From Streptomyces sp. NBC_01471 (lineage in GTDB: Bacteria > Actinomycetota > Actinomycetes > Streptomycetales > Streptomycetaceae), in NCBI RefSeq assembly GCF_041438865.1, contig NZ_CP109450.1, positions 7,185,501 to 7,249,500 on the forward strand: a stretch of DNA of 64,000 nt, written 5' to 3'. Positions 23,941 through 32,961 of the stretch are shown in pieces. The position numbers and the translations under genes are program-made. The stretch's first letter is position 1. Each line of letters begins with the position of its first letter. The notes beneath the pieces are model-generated. The model ran no database searches. It was not told the DNA's origin and worked only from the letters and a program-made list of their open reading frames with translations.

Positions 23941-26523
23941 GTGGACCGCAACACCGGCACGGTGGAGCCCGTTCTGCGCCCGTATCAGGGCGAGGCGGTC
24001 GCGGCGATCACCACTGGTCTCGCCGATGGGGGCAGAGGTCAGCTTCACGCGGCATGTGGCAGCGGCAAGACGCTGATGTCGGTGATCTCCGCCAGGGAAC
24101 TGGTCCCAGGGAGCGGGCTGGTGATTGTGCTGGCCCCGTCGCTCTCCCTGGTGGCGCAGACCGTGACGGCCTGGCGGACCCTCTCGCGGATCGACGCGGT
24201 TCTGGCTGTGTGCTCCGACGACACGGTCATCGACGCTCCGGTGCACGTGGAGGACATCGAGGGCGAGGTGACCACAACCCCGGCGGAGATCAAGGACTGG
24301 CTGTGCACCCATAGCGGCCGCAGGCTGGTCGTGGGCACCTACCTCTCCGCCCACCGGCTGGCCGAGGCATTGACCGACCAGGACGTGCAGGCAGACCTCC
24401 TGGTACTCGACGAGGCGCACCATCTGGCCGGGAGAATCGACTACGCGACCCGCCGGGTGCTGGACGAGGCGTTCCTGCCGGCCCGGCGCCGGCTTTTCAT
24501 GACGGCTACCCCGAAGATCGACGAGGTGCGGGCCGAGACGGCTGTGGGCCTGGTGTCGATGTCGGACACCACCGTGTTCGGACCGGTGCTCTACGAGTAC
24601 CCGTGGGCAAGAGCGATCCGCGAGGGCTATCTGGACGACTACCGGGTTGTCGTCATCGGGGTGACCCGGGCGCAACTGGTGCAGGTCCTCAACGATGACC
24701 GTCTGCTCGTCGACGGGCCGGGAGCACCCGACCTGCGTGTCCTGGCGGCGCAGGCAGTGATTGCGCAGGCAGCACGGCAGTACGGACTGCGCCGGATCAT
24801 CGCCTTCAGCAGTCGTCTTGACGCGGCGGCGGAACTCACCCGGACGTTACCCGCCACTCTGGCCCGGCTTTCCGCCGGCAGCCGCCCCGAGGGCATGGTG
24901 TACGCCGAGCGGGTCTCGGGGGACATGGACCACCGTCAGCGGGAGAAGGCGCTGGCGTCCCTTCGGACGCCCCCTGGAGGCCCGGATGGGTGGACCGTGC
25001 TGACGAACGTGCGTTGCTTGTCCGAAGGCGTGGATGTGCCCACCGTGGACGCGATCGCCTTCACTCACCCGAAGACCTCCCAGGTCGACATCGTGCAGGC
25101 GGTCGGGCGTGCCGTGCGGCGTTCCGGCAGCGAACAAGGCATCGCCACGGTGATCGTGCCCATCGTGGTTCCCGACTCCGCCGAGGAGGTCGGAGACCTC
25201 GACCCGGGCGAGTACCGGGTGCTGTGGCAGGTATTGCGGGCCATGCGCGCTCACGACGAGAACCTCGGCATCGAGCTGGACACCCAAGCCTCACATGCGC
25301 GAAGCGGCAATCCGCAGCTGCCGTCCCGGATTACCGTGGAGCTGCCCCCGGGCACCAGCGACGACGTACTGGCCGGGATCAAAGCCCTGACGATCAAGCA
25401 GGTCACCTCCCCGTGGTGGGAGGGCTTCGGCCACGCCCGCGCCTACTTCGAGGTTCACGGCAATCTGAACGTTCCCTCCGGTTACGTCACGGAGGACGGA
25501 TTCCAGCTGGGCCGGTGGGTGATCAACGCCCGCCAGCACCGCCGCAAGGGATGGCTGCGGCCCGAACGCATCGCGGCTCTGGACAGCATTGGCATGGTGT
25601 GGAACACGGCTGAGGTGCCCTGGAACCGGTTCCTGAAGGAACTGCGCTCCTACCGGGCGCAGTTCGGGCACGTCCGTGTCCCGCAGTCCTACGTCAGTCC
25701 GACCGGCTACACCCTCGGATCGAAGATCAATAAGACGCGCACCGAGCCGACCCGGACACCGGCAGCCGTACGCGCCGTCCTGGACGAGCTGGGAATGATC
25801 TGGGACAGCCGCGACCTGGTCTGGCAGGAGTTCTTCACCGCCTGCCAGGAGTACGTCCAGGAAGGGGGAGACCTGAACAGCGTGAAAGCCGGATGGAAGA
25901 CGAAGGACGGCTACACGCTGGGGAGTCGCCTCAAGCGGTACCGGACGAAGTGGCAGCAGGGAACCATCGACCCGGCAGAGCTGGCGTCCCTCGAAGAACT
26001 CGGATGGAGGCCCGACCAGGGCGGAAGGGCCGGCGCGTGGGCACGGTTCCTGGCTGCCGCGGACCGGTATGTCGCCCTGCACGGAAGCCTCAAGACGGTC
26101 CGGAAGGACTACGTCGATGATGAGGGATACCCCCTGGGCAGCTCTGTCATGTATTACCGGAATCTGAAGAACGGCACGAGAAGCAAGAACGGCAGACAGG
26201 CTGCAGTCTCTCCTGATCGCGTGCGCGCTCTGAACGAGCGGGGCATGGCCTGGGAATCGGTATGGACAACGAAACCGGGCCGCGACGCGACCCAGGACGA
26301 GGCGAGAACCCTTGCGTCTCTGCCCCCGTCCGGTCTCGGAGCGGAGGTCATGCGACTGGTTGACGACCTCAAGGTCACCCAGTCCAGCATCGCGGCCGCG
26401 CTGGGGATGAACAGGTCGCAGCTCAACACGAAAATCCAGGGCTACCGCAAGACCGGACGATGGCCGATGCGCGCTGCTCGCCAAAGTTGCCCCGCGCACA
26501 CCGGCCTTCACTCCAACGGGTGA
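23941..26523 (+). CDS. SF2 DEAD/DEAH-box helicase with four helicase-associated (HA) domains
   Basis: This is a large ATP-dependent helicase or translocase. GTG 23941 has GGAGGAG upstream. The ATPase core has the Q-like start LRPYQGEAVAA, Walker A AACGSGKT (residues 37-44), DEAH box LVLDEAHHLAG (about 155), motif III MTATP and helicase C motifs (TNVRCLSEGVDVPTVDAI, VQAVGRAVRRSG). After about residue 490 come four repeats of the HA domain (starting WWEGFGHARAYFE, WNRFLKELRSYRA, WQEFFTACQEYVQ and WARFLAAADRYVA; each ends in a GMxW or GWRP turn). The C-terminus adds an HTH-like segment (LKVTQSSIAAALGMNRSQLN). HA-domain helicases are common on actinobacterial plasmids and mobile DNA; the role may be in replication, transfer or defence. 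Confidence 0.85.
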   Translation: MDRNTGTVEPVLRPYQGEAVAAITTGLADGGRGQLHAACGSGKTLMSVISARELVPGSGLVIVLAPSLSLVAQTVTAWRTLSRIDAVLAVCSDDTVIDAPVHVEDIEGEVTTTPAEIKDWLCTHSGRRLVVGTYLSAHRLAEALTDQDVQADLLVLDEAHHLAGRIDYATRRVLDEAFLPARRRLFMTATPKIDEVRAETAVGLVSMSDTTVFGPVLYEYPWARAIREGYLDDYRVVVIGVTRAQLVQVLNDDRLLVDGPGAPDLRVLAAQAVIAQAARQYGLRRIIAFSSRLDAAAELTRTLPATLARLSAGSRPEGMVYAERVSGDMDHRQREKALASLRTPPGGPDGWTVLTNVRCLSEGVDVPTVDAIAFTHPKTSQVDIVQAVGRAVRRSGSEQGIATVIVPIVVPDSAEEVGDLDPGEYRVLWQVLRAMRAHDENLGIELDTQASHARSGNPQLPSRITVELPPGTSDDVLAGIKALTIKQVTSPWWEGFGHARAYFEVHGNLNVPSGYVTEDGFQLGRWVINARQHRRKGWLRPERIAALDSIGMVWNTAEVPWNRFLKELRSYRAQFGHVRVPQSYVSPTGYTLGSKINKTRTEPTRTPAAVRAVLDELGMIWDSRDLVWQEFFTACQEYVQEGGDLNSVKAGWKTKDGYTLGSRLKRYRTKWQQGTIDPAELASLEELGWRPDQGGRAGAWARFLAAADRYVALHGSLKTVRKDYVDDEGYPLGSSVMYYRNLKNGTRSKNGRQAAVSPDRVRALNERGMAWESVWTTKPGRDATQDEARTLASLPPSGLGAEVMRLVDDLKVTQSSIAAALGMNRSQLNTKIQGYRKTGRWPMRAARQSCPAHTGLHSNG

Positions 26524-26682
26524 CGGGCCCGCGCACTCGCGGTGCTGTTTCCGGCAGGCTGGCGTCGTGCGGTCGCCGCCCGGGTTGCCCAGGAGGTTCC
26601 AGGCCTGGCCGTTGCCCGTGCCCCGCAGGGGAAGCGTGACCGACCAAGAGTTCTTTGTAACAACGAAAGTGGTGTGGCGACA

Positions 26683-27414
26683 ATGACTTCATGCAAGGCC
26701 CCCCGCACAAGTTGCGGGACCCCGTCAGGCTGGAGAGCCGGCGGGCGGTGCCCTGCGTGCCGGGCCGCCCACAACCGGGCCGACGCCGCACGCCGCGGCC
26801 TGAGCGACGACCAGCGGAGCCGGGCCCTGAGGGCGCTTCGGCGCGACGGTGGGACCCCGGGGGAGGCTGCTGACGCTGCGGGGGTGAGTCCGCAGTCGCT
26901 GTCGCAGGCGGCCAGGGCGGACGGAGAGCTGCGGGCGGCGCTCGACGGGATGCCCCAAGCCGTCCAGGTCATTGCCCGGAGTTGGGACTGGCTGGCGGCA
27001 CTCACGCGGCTGGGCGGGGACCAGAAAGCCGCCGCCCAGGCCATCGGAATCCACCCCTCCATGCCGCATAGCTGGCGGCATGCTGACCCAGAGTTCGACG
27101 CGGTGGTCGTCGCCGTTCTTGCGTGGATCAGTACGGCGAACGCGCGCCTCGTCAAACGACACCGCGTCAATGGGCCGAGCCGACCCGTCACCCTCGACCA
27201 GCTTGATGCGGCTGCCGCCCACTTGGAGCAGGGCGCGAGCGTCGCGGCGGCGAGTCGGCTTGCCCAGGTGTCGAGGCAAACACTGTTTAACCGGGCTGCG
27301 GACAGTCCTCGCTTGAGTGCCGCTCTGAAGGCGCGCGGAAGGGGGTCTTTCCCGAAGCAGCACGCCCGGAACACGGAAGCGGCCCACTCCGGCGAGGGGC
27401 AGGCCACGGCCTAG
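26683..27414 (+). CDS. DNA-binding-type protein with N-terminal cysteine module
   Basis: The 243-residue protein starts with a small cysteine module typical of Streptomyces (SCGTPSGWRAGGRCPACRAA followed by HNRADAARRG), then repeated HTH-like helices (GGTPGEAADAAGVSPQSLSQ, GGDQKAAAQAIGIHPSMPHS, GASVAAASRLAQVSRQTLFN). Three HTH-like repeats suggest a DNA-binding protein made of duplicated units. ATG 26683 has no clear ribosome site; GTG 26674 is an alternative start. The region 26524-26682 upstream has no gene. Confidence 0.6.
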   Translation: MTSCKAPRTSCGTPSGWRAGGRCPACRAAHNRADAARRGLSDDQRSRALRALRRDGGTPGEAADAAGVSPQSLSQAARADGELRAALDGMPQAVQVIARSWDWLAALTRLGGDQKAAAQAIGIHPSMPHSWRHADPEFDAVVVAVLAWISTANARLVKRHRVNGPSRPVTLDQLDAAAAHLEQGASVAAASRLAQVSRQTLFNRAADSPRLSAALKARGRGSFPKQHARNTEAAHSGEGQATA

Positions 27415-27509
27415 TCAGGATGGCCGGGTCCAGGCCTGGCTATCGCTTACAGACCTCGCGGTTGCAGGCTCCGGCTGCCGTGAGCGTCAGCCAGGGAGAT
27501 GCTGGGGGC

Positions 27510-28388
27510 ATGGACAGCGCGTCGCTCGAGGTCGCCCTGGCGCGGGCCGCAAATGCCTTGCCAGAGGGCGAGGGTTGGGCCTACGAGCCGAAATTCGATG
27601 GTGACAGGACGACGGTCCAGCGTGGCCAGCACACGGTGACGATGCGGTCGCGGGCGGGCCGGGTGGTGAACGGGTCCTGGCCGGACCTGGTGACAGCTGC
27701 CCAGCGCCTACCTGCCGGAGTGCTACTCGACGGTGAGATCTGCGTCTGGCGCGGCGGCCGGCTGGACTTCGGGGCGGTTCGGAGCAGGGCGTCGAGTAGC
27801 AGCCTCCGTGCCCGGCAACTCGCCGCATCCATGCCCGCGTCCTTCGCGGCGTGGGATGTCCTCGCTCACCCGGACCATGGGGAGGATCTGCGGGGCTGGC
27901 CGTACTCGGAGCGGCGGCAGATTCTCGTGGACCTGCTCGCGCCGCTGGGGCCGCCCTTGCAGCCGGTGCCCATGACCACGGACCTGGCCGAGGCGCGCAT
28001 CTGGTTCGAGGTGCTGCCCGAGCAGGGTCTCGAGGGCATCGTCGCCAAACGGCTGGACGGTCGGTACCCGCGGGGGCGGTCGGGCGGGTGGCAGAAGATC
28101 CGGCACTCGGAGACCGTGGACTGTCCGGTGGTGGGTTACATGGGGACACCGGCGAGGCCGACGCATCTCGCGGTCAGGCTGCCGGATGGGCGGGTGGCGT
28201 TGACTCGTACGCTCACCGCGGCGGTGCGGGTGCCGGCCGCGGCGTGGCTGCGGGACTCGGGTCCGGGCCGGGCCGCTCGGACTACGGCGGGGGAGAAGTA
28301 CCTGACGTGCACGCGGGGCCTTGTCGTGGAGGTGCAGGCGGGGACAACGCGGCACGCCACGGTGTCTGCGACCAGGGTGAAGGAGTAG
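27510..28388 (+). CDS. ATP-dependent DNA ligase (LigC/LigD-type core)
   Basis: The enzyme seals nicks with ATP. The nucleotidyltransferase motifs are all visible: motif I with the adenylated lysine in YEPKFDGDR, motif III LLDGEICVW, the AWDVL block, motif IV EGIVAKRLDGRY and motif V WQKIRH, followed by an OB-fold tail (VVGYMGTPARPTHLAVRLPD). At 292 residues it is a minimal ligase, without polymerase or nuclease domains. ATG 27510 has GGAGAT upstream; a start at 27420 would add 30 residues. Element-borne ligases of this type may serve replication or repair of the element. A damaged insertion sequence follows. Confidence 0.85.
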   Translation: MDSASLEVALARAANALPEGEGWAYEPKFDGDRTTVQRGQHTVTMRSRAGRVVNGSWPDLVTAAQRLPAGVLLDGEICVWRGGRLDFGAVRSRASSSSLRARQLAASMPASFAAWDVLAHPDHGEDLRGWPYSERRQILVDLLAPLGPPLQPVPMTTDLAEARIWFEVLPEQGLEGIVAKRLDGRYPRGRSGGWQKIRHSETVDCPVVGYMGTPARPTHLAVRLPDGRVALTRTLTAAVRVPAAAWLRDSGPGRAARTTAGEKYLTCTRGLVVEVQAGTTRHATVSATRVKE

Positions 28389-28569
28389 GGCGTGGTGCCC
28401 GGCGGTGGCATCGGCTTCGGTGATGGGCGCCGCCGGGCGATTCCCACAGTGTCAAGGGGTACTGAGCGATGGCCTCCTGGTGGGTCCGCCGCTACCGGCA
28501 CCTTGGCCTCACGAGTATGGGGGCTCTCCCGGTTATCCGTACCCCCGCCTGCTGCGATCCCGTGGGCTG
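28389..28569. other. Scrambled tract with a fragment of the DUF2493 gene
   Basis: Bases 28466-28496 are identical over 31 positions to 16244-16274 in the DUF2493 gene (encoding the GADAMASWWVRRY segment). No complete gene is present. It is the left flank of the broken transposase. Confidence 0.55.
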
Positions 28570-29328
28570 TCACGTCCCTCTGGCAGGAGGGGTGGTCTGT
28601 TTGGCGACCCAGGCGTCGCGTTCGGCGACTGTCTCGGCGTGAGCTGCCATCTCGCCCTTGACCTGCAGCGCGTAGGCCAAGCCGCAGTCCTCCAGGCCAT
28701 GGCGGAAGTCGGCGTTCGCCCCGTAGCCGGCGTCCGCGACCAGCACCGCCGGCCGCAGCCCGACCGTGGCCAGTTCGTCGAGCATGTCCAGCGCGAGCTG
28801 CCACTTCGGCCGGTGATGCTCACTCTCCGGGACCCGGCACCGGGCCCGACGACCGGCAGCCTCGCTCCCGTCCCAGCTGCCCGGCAGGAACAGCCGCCAG
28901 GACAGCGGACACGACGCGGCGTCGGACGCCGCGTGGACACTGACCCCGATCTGGCAGTTCCCGACTTTGCCCAGGGTGCCGGAGTACTGCCTGGCCACCC
29001 CGGGCGAGGACGTACCGTCCTTCGGGAACCCGGTGTCGTCCACCACCCACACCTGCGGCCGCACCACCGCCACTGCCCGGCGGGCCAACCTGGCGCGGAC
29101 GGTGTCCACCGGCCAGGTCGACGAGGTCATGAACTGCTGCAACTGCTGATGGTCCATGCCGAGCCGGCCAGCCATCGGCTGCATCGACTTCCGACGCCCG
29201 TCCAGCAGCAGGCCCCGCAGGTACAGCCCGCCCTTCACCCGCTGATCAGCACGCGCCAAAGGCGCGAACACCTCCCCAGCGAACTCCTCCAACCGAGCCC
29301 GACACGCAGCGAGTTCAACCAACCTCAT
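28570..29328 (-). mobile_element. IS701-family (DDE) transposase, 3' end replaced
   Basis: From ATG 29328 the protein matches the N-terminal and central part of IS701-type transposases: RVKGGLYLRGLLLDGRRKSM, FMTSSTWPVDTVRARLARRA, VWVVDDTGFPKDGTSSPGVA (first catalytic Asp), RQYSGTLGKVGNCQIGVSVH and AVLVADAGYGANADFRHGLE (second Asp). After AYALQVKGEMAAHAETV the frame continues into ERDAWVAKQT, which belongs to the gene at 15834, and stops at 28570. The C-terminal third with the catalytic Glu is missing, so it is dead. An in-frame extension to 29370 is possible. Confidence 0.75.
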
Positions 29329-29332
29329 ACCA

Positions 29333-29596
29333 TCAGGAAACCACCAGAACGACCACCTGCCTAGAGACATAACAAAGCCCTACTAGGGCCCGCAGGAGCC
29401 CGTGGCGGCGCCTGTTGGCGTTGCTGGGTCTCGGCGGGGCTGCGGTGGCCCGTACGGACGCGCAGGCGGCCCGGTGGGCGCACGGCGCGGCGGGGGAGGA
29501 GCCCTCGCGGCGGCGGACGATCCCGGACGTGTCCGCGTGAAGGTTTCCCGAGTACGCGGCAGCCAGCACGTCGGCCAGCCCCGTGCACCAGCCCAT
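29333..29596 (-). pseudogene. Gene interrupted by the IS701 element
   Basis: ATG 29596 starts a protein-like stretch (MGWCTGLADVLAAAYSGNLH, then ADTSGIVRRREG) that decays into random-looking sequence and runs into the transposase end near 29390. It is probably the front of a gene at the end of the - strand operon cut by the insertion. The remainder may be the fragments near 28.5 kb. Confidence 0.4.
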
Positions 29597-29611
29597 ACGG
29601 GGCAGTTCGGT

Positions 29612-29746
29612 TCAAGCATCGCGTTCATCGAGCCACTGCTCCGCGCTTCGGTTCTCCACCTCTGCACCGGCTGGCTCGCCACGGGCGGTGTCGGTGCCAC
29701 CCATTCGAGCGGTGTTGTTGGCCCGCGCCGCACCCGACGTGGCCAC
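29612..29746 (-). CDS. 44-residue protein, coupled to the upstream coiled-coil gene
   Basis: A GTG at 29746 overlaps the TAG of the upstream gene (TAGTG), and the frame ends with ENRSAEQWLDERDA. The C-terminus is convincingly protein-like, the N-terminus less so. It is the last intact reading frame of the - strand operon. Confidence 0.45.
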   Translation of the reverse strand: MATSGAARANNTARMGGTDTARGEPAGAEVENRSAEQWLDERDA

Positions 29747-31680
29747 TACCGGAGCACACCCTCATGCCGGTCCTCCTCCGCTTTCGCAGCATCCTCGAAG
29801 GCGCACCCGTACAGGTTCAGCGTCTCTTCACGGGCGGCCTCGGCACGGGCGGCAGCGTCCTCCATACGCGCGCACTCGGCCATGTAGTCAGACAGAGCAC
29901 CCGCCTCGCGGTAGACCTCTGCCGAGTCCTCATAGTGTGCGGCGTCCCGCTTCGCACGGTCCACGTCGTCATACGCCTCCTCGCAGGACCGGACAGCCGA
30001 CCACACGTCCCCGGCGAGCGCATCACCCTCGCGGACCCGGTCTCCGCACGCCTGCGCCCGTTTTAGGTCACCGGCGGCGAGCACCACCGCCTCGTGCACA
30101 CGGACGCGGGCCGTCGTCAGCCGCTCCACCGCCGCCTCCCACGCGGCTGCCCCTCGGCCGGACGCCGCGCGCTCGGCCCGGGCCTCGTCGCGTCCGGCCA
30201 GCCCGGCACGGTCGGCCTCCGCCCGCGCCTCAGCCCGCTCGCCGGCGTAGTGCGCATCCCAGTGCAGGGCACGCTCGAAGTCTCGAACGCCGTTGTACGC
30301 GGCCTGGGCGGTCTCAAGCGCCGCCCACTCGACAACGGCGTGCTCGGCAAGCCGGGCCGGCTCCCCGTAGCTGTTGTGCGGGTATTTGGCCCAGTCGGCC
30401 AGGCGCTTACGCTCGTTCCCGGTACCGAACCCCTTCGGGTTCCTGCGGACGGCGGCCGCCGCCTTCCGCAGGTTCTCAGCGCCGCGCCCCTCGATCCGGT
30501 CGACCACGGCCAGTGTGTACACCACAGCGGCTACGTCGACCCGGTCACCGGCGATCAGCGCTGCGGAGGTGTACCGCGACGGGTAGTACACCGACCGGCT
30601 GGAGCGCTTGGACTTCACCCAGGCGTCGTACTGTGCCACGAACGACCGCGAGGGATCTCCGTGTCCGGGGTGCGGGACGCCGTCGTAGTCGGTGTGGCCG
30701 TCGAACCATGCACACCAGGCGCGTGAGGAGTCCTCGAACATCACGATCAGCCCGGCGTACCCGCGCGCCGACGGCTCACGGCCCGACTCGGCCAGCTGCC
30801 TGCGCCACTCGGCCTCCTGGGCGTTCAGCCGTTCCTGTGCCTCCTCGATGATGGGAGCGGCAAGTGCCTCCCGCTCCGCGCGCGCCACGGCGTCGGCGAT
30901 CGCTTCGCCGGCTTCCTTGACGTGCTGCCCGGCCAGCACGATCGCACGCCGCCACGACGCGCACCCTCGCGCGTCGTGGCCGTTGGTCTCGGCCAGCCAC
31001 GCCCGCGTCGCCTTCACGGCGTCGGCAGCCGACCACTGTGCCGTCTTCGCCTCCGTGTAGGCGCCGGAAGCGAATTCGACCGCCCGGTCACCCGTGGCCG
31101 TTGAGCCGTCGAGGGCGTCGAACGCATCCTGCGCGTCGCGCAGCGCGGCAGTGACCTTGTTCGCGGCCTCCTCTATCTGCCGGACCCACTCCGCGGCGTC
31201 GCGCCCCCACACCGTCCGACCTGTGGCCTCCTGCTCTCGCGACACGACGCGCACGGCCCTGACTGACTCACGCACAGCCTTGAACCCGCCGGTCGAAGCG
31301 GACGTCACGAACTTGCCCGTCGCCTCGTTCCACGCGCACACGTGCTCGGCCTCCTCCACCCCGGCGCGCACCATCACGAGCCCGGAGACCACTGCGGCGC
31401 GCACCCACAGACGGCCGGTCCAGCGGCGCTCCGCACGCACGTCCCAGCCCAGCTGCTCTGCCGCGTGCACGAGGGCGCGCGCGTTCTTGGGCATACCTTC
31501 CAAAGCGGCCGCCGCCGCTTCGGCACCGATGGCTGCGGCACATCCGCCGCAACGTCCAGAGCGGACTTCCCTGCACTGGCACGCCGGACACGACTCGGCT
31601 GCCGGATCCTTCCCATGCCGTGCCGAAGTATCGTCGCTCTCGGCGTCAGAAGGATCGGTTCGTCCTTGCGCGATCGTCAT
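29746..31680 (-). CDS. Large coiled-coil protein with N-terminal zinc motif
   Basis: The 644-residue protein begins with a cysteine-rich head (SCPACQCREVRSGRCGGC, residues 30-47) and continues as long alanine/glutamate/arginine-rich helices (for example AVARAEREALAAPIIEEAQE, AEEDRHEGVLR at the end), with a globular middle containing GLIVMFEDSSRAWCAWFDGH and SRSVYYPSRYTSAALIAGDR. The first half also has AEQLGWDVRAERRWTGRLWV. No catalytic motif is recognised. The ATG overlaps the methyltransferase stop (ATGA), so the two are coupled. It could be a scaffold acting with the DNA-modification genes upstream. Confidence 0.65.
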   Translation of the reverse strand: MTIAQGRTDPSDAESDDTSARHGKDPAAESCPACQCREVRSGRCGGCAAAIGAEAAAAALEGMPKNARALVHAAEQLGWDVRAERRWTGRLWVRAAVVSGLVMVRAGVEEAEHVCAWNEATGKFVTSASTGGFKAVRESVRAVRVVSREQEATGRTVWGRDAAEWVRQIEEAANKVTAALRDAQDAFDALDGSTATGDRAVEFASGAYTEAKTAQWSAADAVKATRAWLAETNGHDARGCASWRRAIVLAGQHVKEAGEAIADAVARAEREALAAPIIEEAQERLNAQEAEWRRQLAESGREPSARGYAGLIVMFEDSSRAWCAWFDGHTDYDGVPHPGHGDPSRSFVAQYDAWVKSKRSSRSVYYPSRYTSAALIAGDRVDVAAVVYTLAVVDRIEGRGAENLRKAAAAVRRNPKGFGTGNERKRLADWAKYPHNSYGEPARLAEHAVVEWAALETAQAAYNGVRDFERALHWDAHYAGERAEARAEADRAGLAGRDEARAERAASGRGAAAWEAAVERLTTARVRVHEAVVLAAGDLKRAQACGDRVREGDALAGDVWSAVRSCEEAYDDVDRAKRDAAHYEDSAEVYREAGALSDYMAECARMEDAAARAEAAREETLNLYGCAFEDAAKAEEDRHEGVLR

Positions 31681-32435
31681 CGCTGCACCTCCAAAGCGTC
31701 AGCAGGTTTTCCGGTGATGTCCTGAGGCGACGCGACGATCAGCCGCCGTGATCCATCGAACGCCCGGGCCAGCCTGAGCTTCCGGCCCCAACCACCCAGG
31801 ACATGAGCGGGAGTGGGCCACGCGTCAAACGTCTCCAGCGTCAGGACATTGCAACGGCGCACAACCGCGGGGATGTGCAGCAGCGTCAGGTGGACGTAGA
31901 TCATGTGCATGGCCTGGGGAGCTATATCCTCCGCCGTCACGTGCAACTGCGTCTGCGGGTTGAGTCCGCGCCCGAGCATCGCCTGCGACAGAGCAACCAC
32001 GAACGCGCCCGCGCCGCAGCTTGGTTCATACACATTGGCGAAGCCGTCCCTCTGCACCTGCTCGACCACCGAGTCGATCTGCATCTCGGCCATCAGCCGG
32101 GCAATGTCGTAGGGCGTGTAGAACTGGCCCAGCCTCTCGTTACCGAGCTCCAACTCCATGTAGAGGCGGCCAAGCACGTCACACGGATCGTGCTCCAACT
32201 CCATGGTCACCAGCGCCAGGGCGTGCGCGAAGCGATCCAAGTCTGTTCTGCTGAAGCCGTCGACGATCTGGAGGTATTGCCTTTCACGCGCGTTCCAGCA
32301 CTCGCTCGCGCGGACGTCCACGGCGTTGCGCAGAGCCAGCGCCGCCATCTCGACGAAGTTGTCGAAGACTTCGCTCATCCGCTTCGCGCCGGTGCTCGCC
32401 GCCAACAGCTTCCCGATCTCGCGATAGCTGCTCAT
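31677..32435 (-). CDS. N6-adenine DNA methyltransferase-like protein
   Basis: The 252-residue protein has the type I/II methylase fold start ERLGQFYTPYDIARLMAEMQ and SAM-binding motif I YEPSCGAGAFVVALSQAM, then a motif resembling the acidic ribose-binding site (LHVTAEDIAPQAMHMIYVHL). The catalytic (N/D)PP(Y/F) motif expected some 50-80 residues later is not visible; the position reads AVVRRCNVLTLETFDAWPTP. Related phage proteins with this block are annotated as N-6 methylases, so it may use a divergent motif or be a binding protein. ATG 32435 overlaps the upstream stop. No restriction endonuclease is seen. Confidence 0.7.
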   Translation of the reverse strand: MSSYREIGKLLAASTGAKRMSEVFDNFVEMAALALRNAVDVRASECWNARERQYLQIVDGFSRTDLDRFAHALALVTMELEHDPCDVLGRLYMELELGNERLGQFYTPYDIARLMAEMQIDSVVEQVQRDGFANVYEPSCGAGAFVVALSQAMLGRGLNPQTQLHVTAEDIAPQAMHMIYVHLTLLHIPAVVRRCNVLTLETFDAWPTPAHVLGGWGRKLRLARAFDGSRRLIVASPQDITGKPADALEVQR

Positions 32436-32572
32436 GCGCCCGGCACCACAATGGCCGGAACCTCGGAGACCCGGACGACACAGTGGACCTCCGGATCGAA
32501 AGGAACGACGCGCGGGTTCCAGAACCCTTGAGCGGCGAGCCGCAGGAACCCGTACGGGCATACGTCGGTCAT
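32432..32572 (-). CDS. 46-residue protein resembling the Mom N-terminus
   Basis: The frame overlaps both neighbours by 4 bases (ATGA). Its sequence, starting MTDVCPYGFLRLAAQGFWNP, contains FDPEVHCVVRVSEVPA, which closely matches FDPEVHRVVRIPEAPA near the start of the Mom-like protein at 36245. It may be a small paralogous domain or a remnant of a second modification gene. Confidence 0.5.
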   Translation of the reverse strand: MTDVCPYGFLRLAAQGFWNPRVVPFDPEVHCVVRVSEVPAIVVPGA

Positions 32573-32961
32573 ACGGCGCCCTCGGCTGTCGTGGCTGATT
32601 CCGCAGGAGGCTGTGAGTCGTCCTTCTTCGCCTGTTCGGCGAGTATCTGTTTCACCTGCCAAGCCGGTGCCCGTGCTGCCAGGGCGATGTCACGCTGCGT
32701 GGCACGCCGCAGAGCCAGGGCGTGCACCGCGGCGCGCAGAGCCTGTTCGCGTGCGTCGTCGGCGGCCCGGAGCGTCTCCAGCTCCGGTGTCACCGGGATG
32801 AGCCTGACCTCGGCGCTTACGCCGACGAGTTCGAGCCCCTGCGCGGCGTTCGCCTCGACCGCCCTCAGCGTCCGCCCGTGTGCGTACACACCGTGCTCGG
32901 CAAGGTGCGTCACCCATGTCTGGGCGCGCCGGTGGGCCTGGCCCTCAATAGTCTCGCTCAC
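32569..32961 (-). CDS. Helical protein of unknown function
   Basis: The 130-residue product is mostly helical (ETIEGQAHRRAQTWVTHLAE, ELETLRAADDAREQALRAAV), with a possible DNA-binding helix-turn-helix near ATQRDIALAARAPAWQVKQI. ATG 32961 overlaps the recombinase stop. It lies between recombinase and methyltransferase and might regulate either. Confidence 0.6.
   Translation of the reverse strand: MSETIEGQAHRRAQTWVTHLAEHGVYAHGRTLRAVEANAAQGLELVGVSAEVRLIPVTPELETLRAADDAREQALRAAVHALALRRATQRDIALAARAPAWQVKQILAEQAKKDDSQPPAESATTAEGAV

Noticed and set aside
29583..30851. 422-codon + strand frame
   Set aside because: Arg/Pro-rich antisense of the 644-residue coiled-coil gene.
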